DNA of 64,000 bases from CAZEQJ01 sp964514385. Its GTDB lineage: Bacteria; Bacteroidota; Bacteroidia; Cytophagales; Cyclobacteriaceae. The DNA is taken from the NCBI GenBank assembly GCA_964514385.1, contig CAZEQJ010000009.1, forward strand, positions 62,001 to 126,000, written 5' to 3'. A model generated the notes under the pieces. It had not been told where the DNA came from and ran no database searches. It saw nothing but the letters and a program-made list of their open reading frames with translations. Shown one piece after another: positions 41,819-50,575 of this stretch (position 1 is its first letter; every line of letters starts with the position of its first letter). The translations under genes were made by a program, and so were the position numbers.

Positions 41819-43123
41819 TTACGGATGGTTTAGCGATTCGCTCTCTTTGAGTTTTCCTCGCTGGTAGATTTCTTTTTTTACCGGAATACCGTTTTGGTTG
41901 TAATAAATCCATTCTCCGGCCATAACATTCCCCTGGTAAAGTCCTATGGTTTTCTTTTCACCATTAGGATGATACTCTTGGTAAGGCCCGTGCTTTTTAC
42001 CGAAGGAGTATGCTATGATTTTCCATTTGCTGCCACCCGGATAGTACCAGTTTTCAGCTTCAACCTGTACATCATTTTTAAACACCTGCTGTCTTTCCAG
42101 GCCACCATCGGCATTATACGTGGTGACGGTGCCATTCACCCTTCCCATGGTGTAGGGGGTTTCCATGTAGAGTTTACCACTCTCGAAATACTCCTGCCAG
42201 ATACCATCAGGTATCTCATTTGTGAACACCTCTTTCTTTTTAGGATTGCCATTTTCCCAGTAGGTGATACGCTCTTTATTTTCTTTTCGGAACGTTAGTT
42301 TTTCTTTGATATTTCCATTCGGGTAGTAGTAGAGATTTTCTCCTTTCAGCTGTCCAGCAGCATACGTCAGCACCTGCTTGAGTGCGCCATCGTCATACCA
42401 GCCCCGGCTGATGCCATTGAGGGCGCCGTTTTCATAGGCACCTTCGAGCACGAGTATTCCTTCAGGGTTATATTTTTTATAAAAGCCGCTTTTTCTGCCA
42501 TTGGCATAGTTATATTCAGTAGCCAGCTGGCCGTTTTCGAAATAAGTCTTGAACACGCCTGATATTTCACCATCACTGTAGCTGGCCTCGGTTTCGAGCC
42601 GTCCATTTGGATAGTAATTCAGCGACATGCCATTTTGCTTGCCGTTGCTGAAATAGGTTTTCTGACGGAGGGTGCCATCGGCATAGTATTCTGTGAGCAG
42701 TCCGTCCGGCTTGCCACCGGTGAAATAGGATCTACTTTTTACCTGTCCGTTGTCAAAATAGAGGGTGAGTGTGTCGGAAAGGGTATCGTTTTTGAAAAAC
42801 CCTCGCTGAAACAGGTTGCCGAGGCTGTCATATACAACAAAAGGACCGTTTTTACGGTCATTTTTAAACTGCAGCACTCGTGATACCCTGCCATTGGGGA
42901 AATACTCCGTAAATTCTCCGTTTTTTTCTCCCCGCTCAAAATGCCCTTTCATAGCAGGGGTTTCGTTCGGGTAGTTGCGCACATAAAGTCCTTCCAGCTC
43001 ACCCAACTCCGATACAAAATACTCTTCTTTAATAGTCTGAAGGCTATCGTAGCGGACCACTACCTTCTGCTGCGCCAGCAGAAGGACAGGGGACATTGCC
43101 AGAAGAAGGACTATTTTTTTCAT
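41819..43123 (-). CDS. Secreted MORN-repeat protein (YwqK-like)
   Basis: This 434-aa protein has a signal peptide (MKKIVLLLAMSPVLLLAQQ) and about fifteen MORN-like repeats of 22-24 residues. Examples are G-E-F-T-E-Y-F-P-N-G-R-V-S-R and G-L-L-T-E-Y-Y-A-D-G-T-L-R-Q. The repeat variant is the one named after YwqK. YwqK itself is an antitoxin in Bacillus, but secreted multi-repeat forms in Bacteroidota are not linked to a toxin, and no toxin lies here. It overlaps the thiolase stop by 3 nt (ATGA). Confidence 0.85.
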   Translation of the reverse strand: MKKIVLLLAMSPVLLLAQQKVVVRYDSLQTIKEEYFVSELGELEGLYVRNYPNETPAMKGHFERGEKNGEFTEYFPNGRVSRVLQFKNDRKNGPFVVYDSLGNLFQRGFFKNDTLSDTLTLYFDNGQVKSRSYFTGGKPDGLLTEYYADGTLRQKTYFSNGKQNGMSLNYYPNGRLETEASYSDGEISGVFKTYFENGQLATEYNYANGRKSGFYKKYNPEGILVLEGAYENGALNGISRGWYDDGALKQVLTYAAGQLKGENLYYYPNGNIKEKLTFRKENKERITYWENGNPKKKEVFTNEIPDGIWQEYFESGKLYMETPYTMGRVNGTVTTYNADGGLERQQVFKNDVQVEAENWYYPGGSKWKIIAYSFGKKHGPYQEYHPNGEKKTIGLYQGNVMAGEWIYYNQNGIPVKKEIYQRGKLKESESLNHP

Positions 43124-44298
43124 ACACGTTGCAGTACCAGAGCTGAGGCACCACCTCCGCCATTGCAGATGCCTGCGGCTCCAAATTCCTGGTCTTTTAC
43201 CTGTAACGCATTTATGAGCGTGTTCAATATACGGGAGCCTGAAGCGCCCAGCGGATGACCCAGGGCAACAGCGCCGCCATGCACGTTAAGTTTTTCGTAA
43301 GAAATGCCCATCTCTCTGGCATTGGCTATTGCTACCACCGCAAAAGCCTCATTTATTTCAAACAGGTTGATGTCCTCGGGCTTCAGGCCTGCCCTGTCCA
43401 GAGCTTTCGGCAATGCAAGGGACGGTGCAGTGGTAAACCATAACGGATCTTGTGCAGCATCAGCAAAGGACACAATTTTGGCGATAGGGGTGACACCAAG
43501 TTCCTCTGCCTTTTCCTTACTCATCAGTATCATGGCGGAAGCACCATCATTGATCGTAGATGCATTGGCGGCAGTAACGGAGCCATCCTTGTTGAACGCC
43601 GGCCGGAGGGAAGGAATCTTATCAAAATTCACACGCTTAAATTCCTCATCTTCGTCCATGATCACCGGATCACCTTTGCGCTGAGGTATTTCGATTGGTA
43701 TTATTTCATTTTTTAATGCGCCGCTTTTTGAGGCTTCAGCGGCACGCTGGTATGACATGATCGCATATTCATCCTGCTCTTCGCGGCTGATACCTTTTTC
43801 TTTTGCCGTATTGTCGGCACATGATCCCATGGGGAAATTGTTATATACCTCCCAGAGCCCGTCTTTTGCCAGTCCGTCTACTACCTCGCCATGACCATAG
43901 GTATATCCAAAACGTGCTTTTGGCAGGTAATAGGGGATATTTGACATGCTTTCCATGCCACCAGCTACCACCATGTCGTTGTGGCCTAGCATAATGGATT
44001 GAGCCCCTAACATTATGGACTTCATGCCGGAAGAGCATACCTTATTCACGGTAGTGCAGGGAACATTATGCCCGATACCGGCACCTATGGCTGCCTGGCG
44101 GGCAGGTGCCTGGCCAAGGTTAGCGGATACCACATTACCAAAAAAGACCTCATCTACATGGCTGGCGCCTTCAGGTATGCCACTGAGTACAGCCTGAATA
44201 GCTTTTGAGCCCAGTTCTACTGCTGAAAATCCGGCTAAAGCGCCGTTAAAACTTCCTATAGGTGTTCGTCGTGATGCGACAATATATACTTCTTTCAT
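43120..44298 (-). CDS. Acetyl-CoA C-acetyltransferase (thiolase)
   Basis: This 392-aa thiolase has nucleophile Cys88 (VNKVCSSGMKS), His in G-G-A-V-A-L-G-H-P-L-G-A-S-G near 350, and the second catalytic Cys in G-I-C-N-G-G-G-G-A-S-A near 380. It condenses two acetyl-CoA to acetoacetyl-CoA or runs the reverse reaction. The tidy motif set and length match AtoB/PhaA-type enzymes. It lies 1 nt after batC and overlaps the MORN gene. No other fatty-acid genes are nearby. Confidence 0.95.
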   Translation of the reverse strand: MKEVYIVASRRTPIGSFNGALAGFSAVELGSKAIQAVLSGIPEGASHVDEVFFGNVVSANLGQAPARQAAIGAGIGHNVPCTTVNKVCSSGMKSIMLGAQSIMLGHNDMVVAGGMESMSNIPYYLPKARFGYTYGHGEVVDGLAKDGLWEVYNNFPMGSCADNTAKEKGISREEQDEYAIMSYQRAAEASKSGALKNEIIPIEIPQRKGDPVIMDEDEEFKRVNFDKIPSLRPAFNKDGSVTAANASTINDGASAMILMSKEKAEELGVTPIAKIVSFADAAQDPLWFTTAPSLALPKALDRAGLKPEDINLFEINEAFAVVAIANAREMGISYEKLNVHGGAVALGHPLGASGSRILNTLINALQVKDQEFGAAGICNGGGGASALVLQRV

Positions 44299-44299
44299 T

Positions 44300-45190
44300 T
44301 TACCAATCGGGTTTGCTTGTATCCGTTTTTTTAGTTGCCTTACGTTTCATCTCCTGGAGATATTGAATTTCTGCATTTTTCATTGCTTCCAGGATCATTT
44401 TGGCTTTCTCTTCCGAGATATTCATTTCCTCCAGTTTCTCGGCTATTCTATCCTGTTCAGATTTATTAATTTCTTCTTCTTCGGGCTGTTGTTGATCCTG
44501 CTCCTGCTGTCCCTCATTTTCCTGCTGCTCACCTTCTTCCTGCTGCTCTTGTTCCTGTTGATTTTGCTGTTCGCTGTTTTGCTCGTCCTGGTTTTGCTCC
44601 TCTTCCTGTTGATTCTGCTGCTGGTTCTGGTTTTCCTGATCTTGTTGTTGATTTTCCTGCTCCTGCTGCTGGTTTTCCTGTTGCTGCTGCTGATCCTGTT
44701 GCTGCTGCTCTTGCTGGTTTTGTTGCTCCTGATCCTGCTGGTTTTGGTCTTCCTGATTTTGTTGATCCAGTAGCTTTTTGAGAAGTTCGTAGTTGTAGCG
44801 TGCCTCTGCATTGTATGGATTGGCCTTCAATGCCTTTTTCATGAGGTCAAGGGCTTCCTGATTCTTTTTCTGCTCGTGCTGCATGATGCCGAGTTGCTGG
44901 TAGGCTACAGATTTCAGTGCATTATCGTCCGAATTATCCAGAATATCTTCATATAATTCGGCAGCCTTTTCATTTTCCTCGATATTGAAGTATGCATTCG
45001 CCAGGTCAATTTTAAGCACATCTTCGCTGACCTGCATCGAGTCGATGAGCTGGTGGTAGATTTCTATGCTTTTTTCATAATCTTTAGATAAAAAGGCCTC
45101 CTTGGCTTCCTTTTTGAGCTTGTTGATTCTGGAAATTTCATTGATCCCTGTACCGAAAACAGCGAGCATTATCAATACGATATATTTCAT
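44300..45190 (-). CDS. batC: BatC-like TPR protein with a long Gln/Glu-rich tract
   Basis: This 296-aa protein has an N-terminal signal or anchor segment (MKYIVLIMLAVFGTG) and two or three TPR units at ~25-140 (YHQLIDSMQVSEDVL, Y-E-D-I-L-D-N-S, A-L-D-L-M-K-K-A-L-K-A-N-P). A tract of about 110 residues made almost only of Q, E, N and D follows (~145-250), then a basic tail. BatC proteins pair with VWA proteins of the Bat aerotolerance cluster. The repeat is coded by CAG/CAA/GAG mixes, so slippage is likely. It overlaps the VWA gene by 4 nt. Confidence 0.85.
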   Translation of the reverse strand: MKYIVLIMLAVFGTGINEISRINKLKKEAKEAFLSKDYEKSIEIYHQLIDSMQVSEDVLKIDLANAYFNIEENEKAAELYEDILDNSDDNALKSVAYQQLGIMQHEQKKNQEALDLMKKALKANPYNAEARYNYELLKKLLDQQNQEDQNQQDQEQQNQQEQQQQDQQQQQENQQQEQENQQQDQENQNQQQNQQEEEQNQDEQNSEQQNQQEQEQQEEGEQQENEGQQEQDQQQPEEEEINKSEQDRIAEKLEEMNISEEKAKMILEAMKNAEIQYLQEMKRKATKKTDTSKPDW

Positions 45191-46158
45191 ATGCTTAGTG
45201 TTTTGATGGGAAGCATAACATCAATAAGTAATAAAACTATGGCTCCCGCAAGGAAGTAAACGTACTTATTTACGGCAACGTTCATCATTCGTGATTCCCT
45301 TAATTCACCTTCAATGTTGTTGATAGCATTGATAAGTCTTTCTGTATCATTTACCCGCTTATTGATTTCGAAATATTTTCCACCGGTATCTGCTGCAAGC
45401 TTTTTCAGCGAGCGGCTTTCCAGTGTGGTGATCACTTCATTGCCGGATCGGTCAGTTTTATTTACACCTCTTCCTATAGGAATAGTAGCACCTTCTTCGC
45501 TGCCTACACCAAGGGTAAACAATCGGATGTTGGATTTCTCAATCTCGCGAGCCTCTTTTTCTGTTTCATCCCCAAAGTCTTCACCATCGCTGATCAAAAG
45601 TATTATTTTTGAAGAAGGGTTAGGTCCCTCATTTTCCTGACTCATGAGTTTTTCACGTGCCATTTTCAGGGCCGGACCAAAATCTGTACCGCTGCTCGGC
45701 ACGAGGGAGGTTTGCAGGGTTTCAATAAACAGGTTCAATGCACTCTGGTCATATGTAAGGGGGCATTGGACGAACGCTTCATTGGAAAATATCAGGATAC
45801 CGATTCGGTCAGAACTAAAGGCTTCTACCAGATTTTTAAGTTCAAACTTCGTTTTCTCAAGGCGTGAGGGTTGGATATCCCGGGCATTCATCGACTGTGA
45901 AAGGTCAAGGGCAATCATGATATCCTTACCTATTGATTTGACTTCTTCTTTACTTGACCCAAACGAAGGGCCCCTCAGGGCAAGGAATATCAGGACCACT
46001 GCAGCAGTTCGGATTATAAACTTTGGTATGAGTGCCAGCAGGCTACCTCCGATTTTATGGGTACGCAGTACATACCTCACTGCAAACAGGATGTAAAAAA
46101 GTCCCAGCAGGACGATCAATAACCACTCAAATGACTGTAACTCGCGTAACCAGCTCAT
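45187..46158 (-). CDS. batB: BatA/BatB-like VWA-domain membrane protein
   Basis: This 323-aa protein has two N-terminal hydrophobic segments (~12-30 and ~48-65), a von Willebrand A domain at ~80-280 with MIDAS motif A-L-D-L-S-Q-S-M-N near 85 and T-D-F-G-P-A near 158, and a C-terminal membrane helix (Y-V-Y-F-L-A-G-A-I-V-L-L-L-I-D). In the Bat cluster such proteins form a complex with the TPR protein BatC in the envelope. Here only this gene and batC are present. It is the first gene of the minus-strand cluster that runs down to 38777. Confidence 0.88.
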   Translation of the reverse strand: MSWLRELQSFEWLLIVLLGLFYILFAVRYVLRTHKIGGSLLALIPKFIIRTAAVVLIFLALRGPSFGSSKEEVKSIGKDIMIALDLSQSMNARDIQPSRLEKTKFELKNLVEAFSSDRIGILIFSNEAFVQCPLTYDQSALNLFIETLQTSLVPSSGTDFGPALKMAREKLMSQENEGPNPSSKIILLISDGEDFGDETEKEAREIEKSNIRLFTLGVGSEEGATIPIGRGVNKTDRSGNEVITTLESRSLKKLAADTGGKYFEINKRVNDTERLINAINNIEGELRESRMMNVAVNKYVYFLAGAIVLLLIDVMLPIKTLSI

Positions 46159-46212
46159 GTCTTTCTCCTCCGAATACGCGAAAGTATTAGATTTGACTAT
46201 TTTCTGAAAATA

Positions 46213-47718
46213 TTACTGCAGTGTATTCTCATTGCGAAGCACCCGAACTGTCTTTTTAAGTATTGCTTCACCTGTTTTTTCTTTTATGGTAGGCACATAA
46301 TAATAGTTTGCCTCCACGTAATTGGCCGTAATCTTCAGCATGATGTAGCCATGATCCTTCAGGTTAGCATATTTCAGGTGCGGGTTAAACTCCTCCTGAA
46401 GCAGCAGCTCTTGTTTTGCCAGCATCTCTTCCTCTGTGTCAAAATATTCACCGGAGCTTTTACTTGTGACACTGGGTGTTCCAAATTCAACTGCATGCAC
46501 CTGGGTTGTATCGCCATTGAGATATTTACCTTTTGCTTCCCGGTTGGCCAGCACTTCAAAGGCCCACGACATATGAGTATCGCCGGTGACGAACACGATA
46601 TTGCGAAGGTCTGCAGAATCAATAAAATGGATGATATCTTCCTTTTCAGCGGGGTATCCATCCCATGCATCTCTGTTTAGAGGCTGGTCGGGCGCATAAT
46701 GTACATTTTCGTGGTAGCTGAATAATACCGGATTGCCTACCACCTTCCAGATTGCTTTATTTTTCAGCTCCTGCTTGAACCATTCTACCTGGCCTTTTCC
46801 CAGCATGGAGCGGTTTGGCTGGTACAATGATGCACTGTCGCCATCATACAGCTGCTCTGTCCTTCCTTGAAGCCGGCCATCCAGCATAATCAGGTGAGCC
46901 AGCCTACCGAATGGGATATTCCGGAAATGAAGACCTTCGGTAACAGGCAGCCACTCCTCGTACGCCTGCTTCGACGCCTGCTTGCGTAATTCGTAATCTC
47001 CTTCGTCTTCCTGATGGTTTTGAGCTCCTGAAACATAGCTGTTATTGGCTGTCTCATGGTCATCCCATATGGTGATGAATGGATGTCGGGCCCGGGCGAG
47101 CTTAAGGTCTGGATCACGGTGGTACTGAGCATACCGCGTCCTGTAATCGTCAAGTGAGATAATTTCATGAGGTGGCTCATGGGTTCTCCCAAGTGTGGTG
47201 TCTCCATACACTTTTGCACCATATTCATAAATATAATCGCCAAGGTGCAATACAGCATCCAGGTCGTTTCTGTTGCCTATATGGCGATAGACATTGAAAT
47301 ATCCGGCTTCATAATTGCTGCAGCTGACCACAGCGAGCCTGATTGTGTCCGGTGAGAAGGCAGGGGTGCTCATGCGTCCTATTGGGGAATAGCTGTTTTG
47401 GTATAAAAAGCGGTAGTAATATGAGTTTCCCGGCTCAAGATCATAGACAACTCTTTTAGCTGTATAGTCACCAGCAGCATCAATTAGGATGGTATCATTT
47501 TGTATGACTTGTTCAAACAGGCTGTCCGTAGCAATCTCATACAGTACGTAGGGCTCATCAGCCTGATGAGGCATCACCTTTGTCCATATGATCATGCTGG
47601 TATGGGTGGGATCCCCGGATGCGATACCATAAGGAAAATAATCTGTGGTTTCTCTGCCACTTTCACAGGCAACGAGAATCAGAAGAATCAGCGAAAGTAT
47701 TTTTACAGTATATTTCAT
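46213..47718 (-). CDS. PhoD-like alkaline phosphatase, lipoprotein
   Basis: This 501-aa protein has a lipoprotein signal (MKYTVKILSLILLILVAC). An N-terminal PhoD beta domain (Y-G-I-A-S-G-D-P-T) is followed by the metallophosphatase core: A-V-V-S-C-S-N-Y-E near 130, L-H-L-G-D-Y-I-Y-E-Y near 165, W-D-D-H-E-T-A-N-N near 220, F-V-T-G-D-T-H-M-S-W near 385. PhoD enzymes hydrolyse phosphate mono- and diesters in the periplasm or at the surface, using Fe3+ and Ca2+. Regulation by phosphate cannot be seen. It diverges from the aldehyde dehydrogenase gene. Confidence 0.92.
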   Translation of the reverse strand: MKYTVKILSLILLILVACESGRETTDYFPYGIASGDPTHTSMIIWTKVMPHQADEPYVLYEIATDSLFEQVIQNDTILIDAAGDYTAKRVVYDLEPGNSYYYRFLYQNSYSPIGRMSTPAFSPDTIRLAVVSCSNYEAGYFNVYRHIGNRNDLDAVLHLGDYIYEYGAKVYGDTTLGRTHEPPHEIISLDDYRTRYAQYHRDPDLKLARARHPFITIWDDHETANNSYVSGAQNHQEDEGDYELRKQASKQAYEEWLPVTEGLHFRNIPFGRLAHLIMLDGRLQGRTEQLYDGDSASLYQPNRSMLGKGQVEWFKQELKNKAIWKVVGNPVLFSYHENVHYAPDQPLNRDAWDGYPAEKEDIIHFIDSADLRNIVFVTGDTHMSWAFEVLANREAKGKYLNGDTTQVHAVEFGTPSVTSKSSGEYFDTEEEMLAKQELLLQEEFNPHLKYANLKDHGYIMLKITANYVEANYYYVPTIKEKTGEAILKKTVRVLRNENTLQ

Positions 47719-47726
47719 ATTTGTAG

Positions 47727-47759
47727 TTTGGTAAAGCTAAAATAGATTATCTATTCTTG
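47727..47759 (+). promoter_or_regulatory. Putative promoter of the aldehyde dehydrogenase gene
   Basis: TTTG (47727-47730), a 21-bp spacer and TATTCTTG (47752-47759, one mismatch to TAnnTTTG) give a near-ideal Bacteroidota promoter. Transcription would start within a few bases of the first ATG, favouring one of the later ATGs (47770 or 47776). Confidence 0.45.
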
Positions 47760-47766
47760 CAGCGCA

Positions 47767-49164
47767 ATGATGACAATGCAAACGGACGAAATTCATAACA
47801 TCCGGGTAACACAGCGAAAGTATTTTCTGGATGGTCATACCCGCACCTACGCCTGGCGTAAGGCTAAGTTGAGGCAGTTGAAAAAGGCTATTCTGGATAA
47901 TCAGGACGAAATTCTCGCTGCGATAGAAAAGGATATTGGAAAAGGGCCGGCACTTGGGTTTATATCAGAAACCGCTTTGGTGATCAAAGAAATTGATCAT
48001 GCCTTGCGTAAGCTGAAAAAATGGATGAGGCCTGCGCGTGTTTCCAGTCCTCTGGTTACATTGCCATCTATATCCCGCATTTACGCCCAGCCAAAAGGCA
48101 ATGTGCTGGTCATCTCCCCATGGAATTATCCCTTTCAGCTGGCATTAAATCCCGTTGTAGGAGCCTTTGCAGCAGGAAATACCGTTATCTTAAAGCCTTC
48201 TGAGTTATCGCCTAACACCTCTCAGGTACTGCAGCGTCTGGCTGAATCATATTTTGAGCCGGAATACCTTGCTGTGATACAGGGTGACGCTGCAGTTTCG
48301 CAGGAATTACTGTCAGAAAAGTTTGATCATATCTTTTTCACCGGTAGCATTCGCGTTGGTAAAATTGTAGCTGAAGCAGCGGCAAAGAATCTGACACCGG
48401 CCACTCTGGAGCTGGGCTGGAAGAGTCCGGGTATTGTGGACAGCGATGCAGATATTGCGCTGGCCGCCCGCAGGATTTCTTTTGGGAAATGGCTTAATGC
48501 CGGGCAAACCTGTGTAGCCCCAGACTATTTGTATGTGCATGAAGATGTTAAGTCTGACTTTATCCGTGAGCTGGAGGAGGCTATAAAAAAGCAATATTAT
48601 CCGATAGAAACCACAAAGGATTTTGGCAGGGTTATTACAAAGGAGCATTTGAAGCGGCTGGAGCAAATGATGTCCGGAGCTGACATTTTGATTGGTGGTA
48701 AGATCGATTATAACAGTCTGCTCATGGAGCCTACCGTTATTGACGGTGTGGACTGGGATCATGCGGTAATGCAGGAAGAAATTTTCGGGCCGGTGCTTCC
48801 GGTGCTTTCGTTTTCTCATCCCGATGAGGTGGTTGAAACACTGAAGACAAAGGAAAAGCCACTCGCGACTTATATTTTTTCAAAAAATAAGCAGAATATA
48901 CAAAAATTCAGAGATGAACTGACCTTTGGAGCAGGCGCGGTGAACGATGCCCTTACTCAATTCACGAGCACATCGATACCTTTTGGCGGCGTTGGCATCA
49001 GTGGTTACGGGGCCTATCACGGTAAATATTCTTTTGATACATTCACCCATTTTAAAGGCATCTTGTCATCGGGCTCATGGATTGATTTTCCCTTGCGCTA
49101 TCCTCCATTTACGGCAGGAAAGATGAAATGGATAAGCCGGTTGTTTGGTGTTAGAAATCACTGA
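47767..49164 (+). CDS. Aldehyde dehydrogenase, class 3-like
   Basis: This 465-aa NAD(P)-dependent aldehyde dehydrogenase is of the short fatty-aldehyde type. It has the nucleotide-binding segment V-I-S-P-W-N-Y-P-F near 115, general base Glu215 and catalytic Cys249 (N-A-G-Q-T-C-V-A-P-D-Y). The conserved L-E-L-G-G-K-S-P reads L-E-L-G-W-K-S-P here (Trp218, one base from Gly). Three ATGs (47767, 47770, 47776) compete as the start. It lies 2 nt before a small membrane-protein gene. The physiological aldehyde is unknown. Confidence 0.92.
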   Translation: MMTMQTDEIHNIRVTQRKYFLDGHTRTYAWRKAKLRQLKKAILDNQDEILAAIEKDIGKGPALGFISETALVIKEIDHALRKLKKWMRPARVSSPLVTLPSISRIYAQPKGNVLVISPWNYPFQLALNPVVGAFAAGNTVILKPSELSPNTSQVLQRLAESYFEPEYLAVIQGDAAVSQELLSEKFDHIFFTGSIRVGKIVAEAAAKNLTPATLELGWKSPGIVDSDADIALAARRISFGKWLNAGQTCVAPDYLYVHEDVKSDFIRELEEAIKKQYYPIETTKDFGRVITKEHLKRLEQMMSGADILIGGKIDYNSLLMEPTVIDGVDWDHAVMQEEIFGPVLPVLSFSHPDEVVETLKTKEKPLATYIFSKNKQNIQKFRDELTFGAGAVNDALTQFTSTSIPFGGVGISGYGAYHGKYSFDTFTHFKGILSSGSWIDFPLRYPPFTAGKMKWISRLFGVRNH

Positions 49165-49166
49165 TA

Positions 49167-49505
49167 ATGGCGCCTTTTATACCCGGTATCATCAATGCTG
49201 TTGTTCTGATTTTGGTTGGGTTATCCCTGGTTTTCCATACAGAAAACACCAGTATTTCAACCTGGATACCTGTAATTACAGGGCTGGTATTGCTGCTTTT
49301 AGCTCCCGCGCTCCTGAAGAAAAGCCGTTTTGCCATTTATTTATCTCACCTCTTCAGTATTCTGTCGGTATTGGCATTATTCATTCCGTTGCGTGCTGCA
49401 ATAGAAAACATCCAGGTGAGTATAATTTTAAGAACATCGGTGATGATGTTCACATCCATGTTTGCTGCCATTTCATTGATACGCGCAACCGGCAACGAGC
49501 ACTAG
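49167..49505 (+). CDS. Small integral membrane protein, unknown
   Basis: This 112-aa protein has four hydrophobic segments (approximately 6-22, 33-50, 58-76, 86-105) with short polar links. No family is recognised. It follows the aldehyde dehydrogenase by 2 nt, so it is probably co-transcribed. Its stop overlaps that of convergent dinB by 4 bp. Confidence 0.65.
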   Translation: MAPFIPGIINAVVLILVGLSLVFHTENTSISTWIPVITGLVLLLLAPALLKKSRFAIYLSHLFSILSVLALFIPLRAAIENIQVSIILRTSVMMFTSMFAAISLIRATGNEH

Positions 49506-50575
49506 AAGTCGATGTCCAGCTGCATGCCACTTTCCATCGGATTGAGATTGGACACACCTGCACCGACCAGTCTTACCGGAAGAATGAGCTCTTCTGATCG
49601 CAGTATATCGTTCATCAGCATGCCCATGGTTGTGGTGTCATTGAAATAATAGCTGATGCTTTTGCTTCGTGTAATAACCGTAAAGTCATTATACTTTATT
49701 TTAAGGGTGTATGTCCTTCCTTTTCTATTGCCTGACCGGAGACGCTTTTCTACTTCCTGGTGTATCAGGTGTAATTGATCTGACAGTTCCGTTTTGGTTT
49801 CAATATCATTTTCGAATGTTTGCTCCGCACTGACCGATTTTCGCTCACGGTCAGGATTTACCTCCCGATTGTCTACGCCCCTGGCCAGGTGGTAATAATA
49901 TTCCCCCGACTTACCAAAATGGTGTGATAGTGATGCCCTGTCGAATTTCAGCAGATCGATTCCTTTAAAAATACCCAGCCTATGCATTTTTTCTGCTGTC
50001 TTTTTGCCAATACCATGAAATCGCTCAATGGGAAGGCGTTCTATAAAGGAAGGGCCGTCTTCAGGTAGTATGGCGAAAATTCCGTCAGGTTTATTAATGT
50101 CGGAAGCCATTTTCGCCAGAAATTTATTGTAGGATATCCCTGCTGAGGCTGTAAGCGCTGTGCTGTTTTTGATTTGTTTTTTTATCTCCCGGGCAATGAG
50201 TGTAGCAGAAGGCGGACCAGATAGTGGCTGTGTTACGTCCAGGTACGCCTCATCTAATGCCAGTGGCTCTACCAGGTCGGTATAGCGATAGAATATTTCC
50301 CGTATCTGATGAGATACTTCCCTGTAAACCTGAAATCTGGGTTTTACAAATATCAATCCGGGACATTGGCGCGCTGCTGTGACGGAGGGCATCGCAGACC
50401 GCACCCCATATTTTCTGGCCTCATAGGAAGCAGCTGCTACAACGCCTCTGAGCCTGTTTCCACCTACCGCAACGGGCTTACCCTTTAAATCAGGGTTATC
50501 CCGTTGTTCTACTGACGCATAAAAGGCATCCATATCCACATGGATGATCTTACGGTAGGAGGCGTGATGCTGCAT
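49502..50575 (-). CDS. dinB: DNA polymerase IV
   Basis: This 357-aa Y-family polymerase starts KIIHVDMDAFYASVEQRDNP, with catalytic acids in D-M-D and in L-A-L-D-E-A-Y-L-D near 105. S-Y-E-A-R-K-Y-G-V-R-S-A-M-P, a helix-hairpin-helix (G-I-G-K-K-T-A-E-K-M) and the little-finger domain follow. It ends with Q-L-D-I-D-F, a likely beta-clamp-binding motif. It bypasses DNA lesions at the cost of accuracy. Its start overlaps the ppc stop (TAATG). Confidence 0.96.
   Translation of the reverse strand: MQHHASYRKIIHVDMDAFYASVEQRDNPDLKGKPVAVGGNRLRGVVAAASYEARKYGVRSAMPSVTAARQCPGLIFVKPRFQVYREVSHQIREIFYRYTDLVEPLALDEAYLDVTQPLSGPPSATLIAREIKKQIKNSTALTASAGISYNKFLAKMASDINKPDGIFAILPEDGPSFIERLPIERFHGIGKKTAEKMHRLGIFKGIDLLKFDRASLSHHFGKSGEYYYHLARGVDNREVNPDRERKSVSAEQTFENDIETKTELSDQLHLIHQEVEKRLRSGNRKGRTYTLKIKYNDFTVITRSKSISYYFNDTTTMGMLMNDILRSEELILPVRLVGAGVSNLNPMESGMQLDIDF

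Noticed and set aside
41819..43123. YwqK-type antitoxin role for the MORN protein
   Set aside because: It has a signal peptide and no toxin neighbour. The name reflects repeat similarity only.
44363..44773. Leucine-rich 136-aa ORF on the + strand
   Set aside because: It is the complement of the batC Gln/Glu tract (CAG/CTG), so its composition is an artefact.
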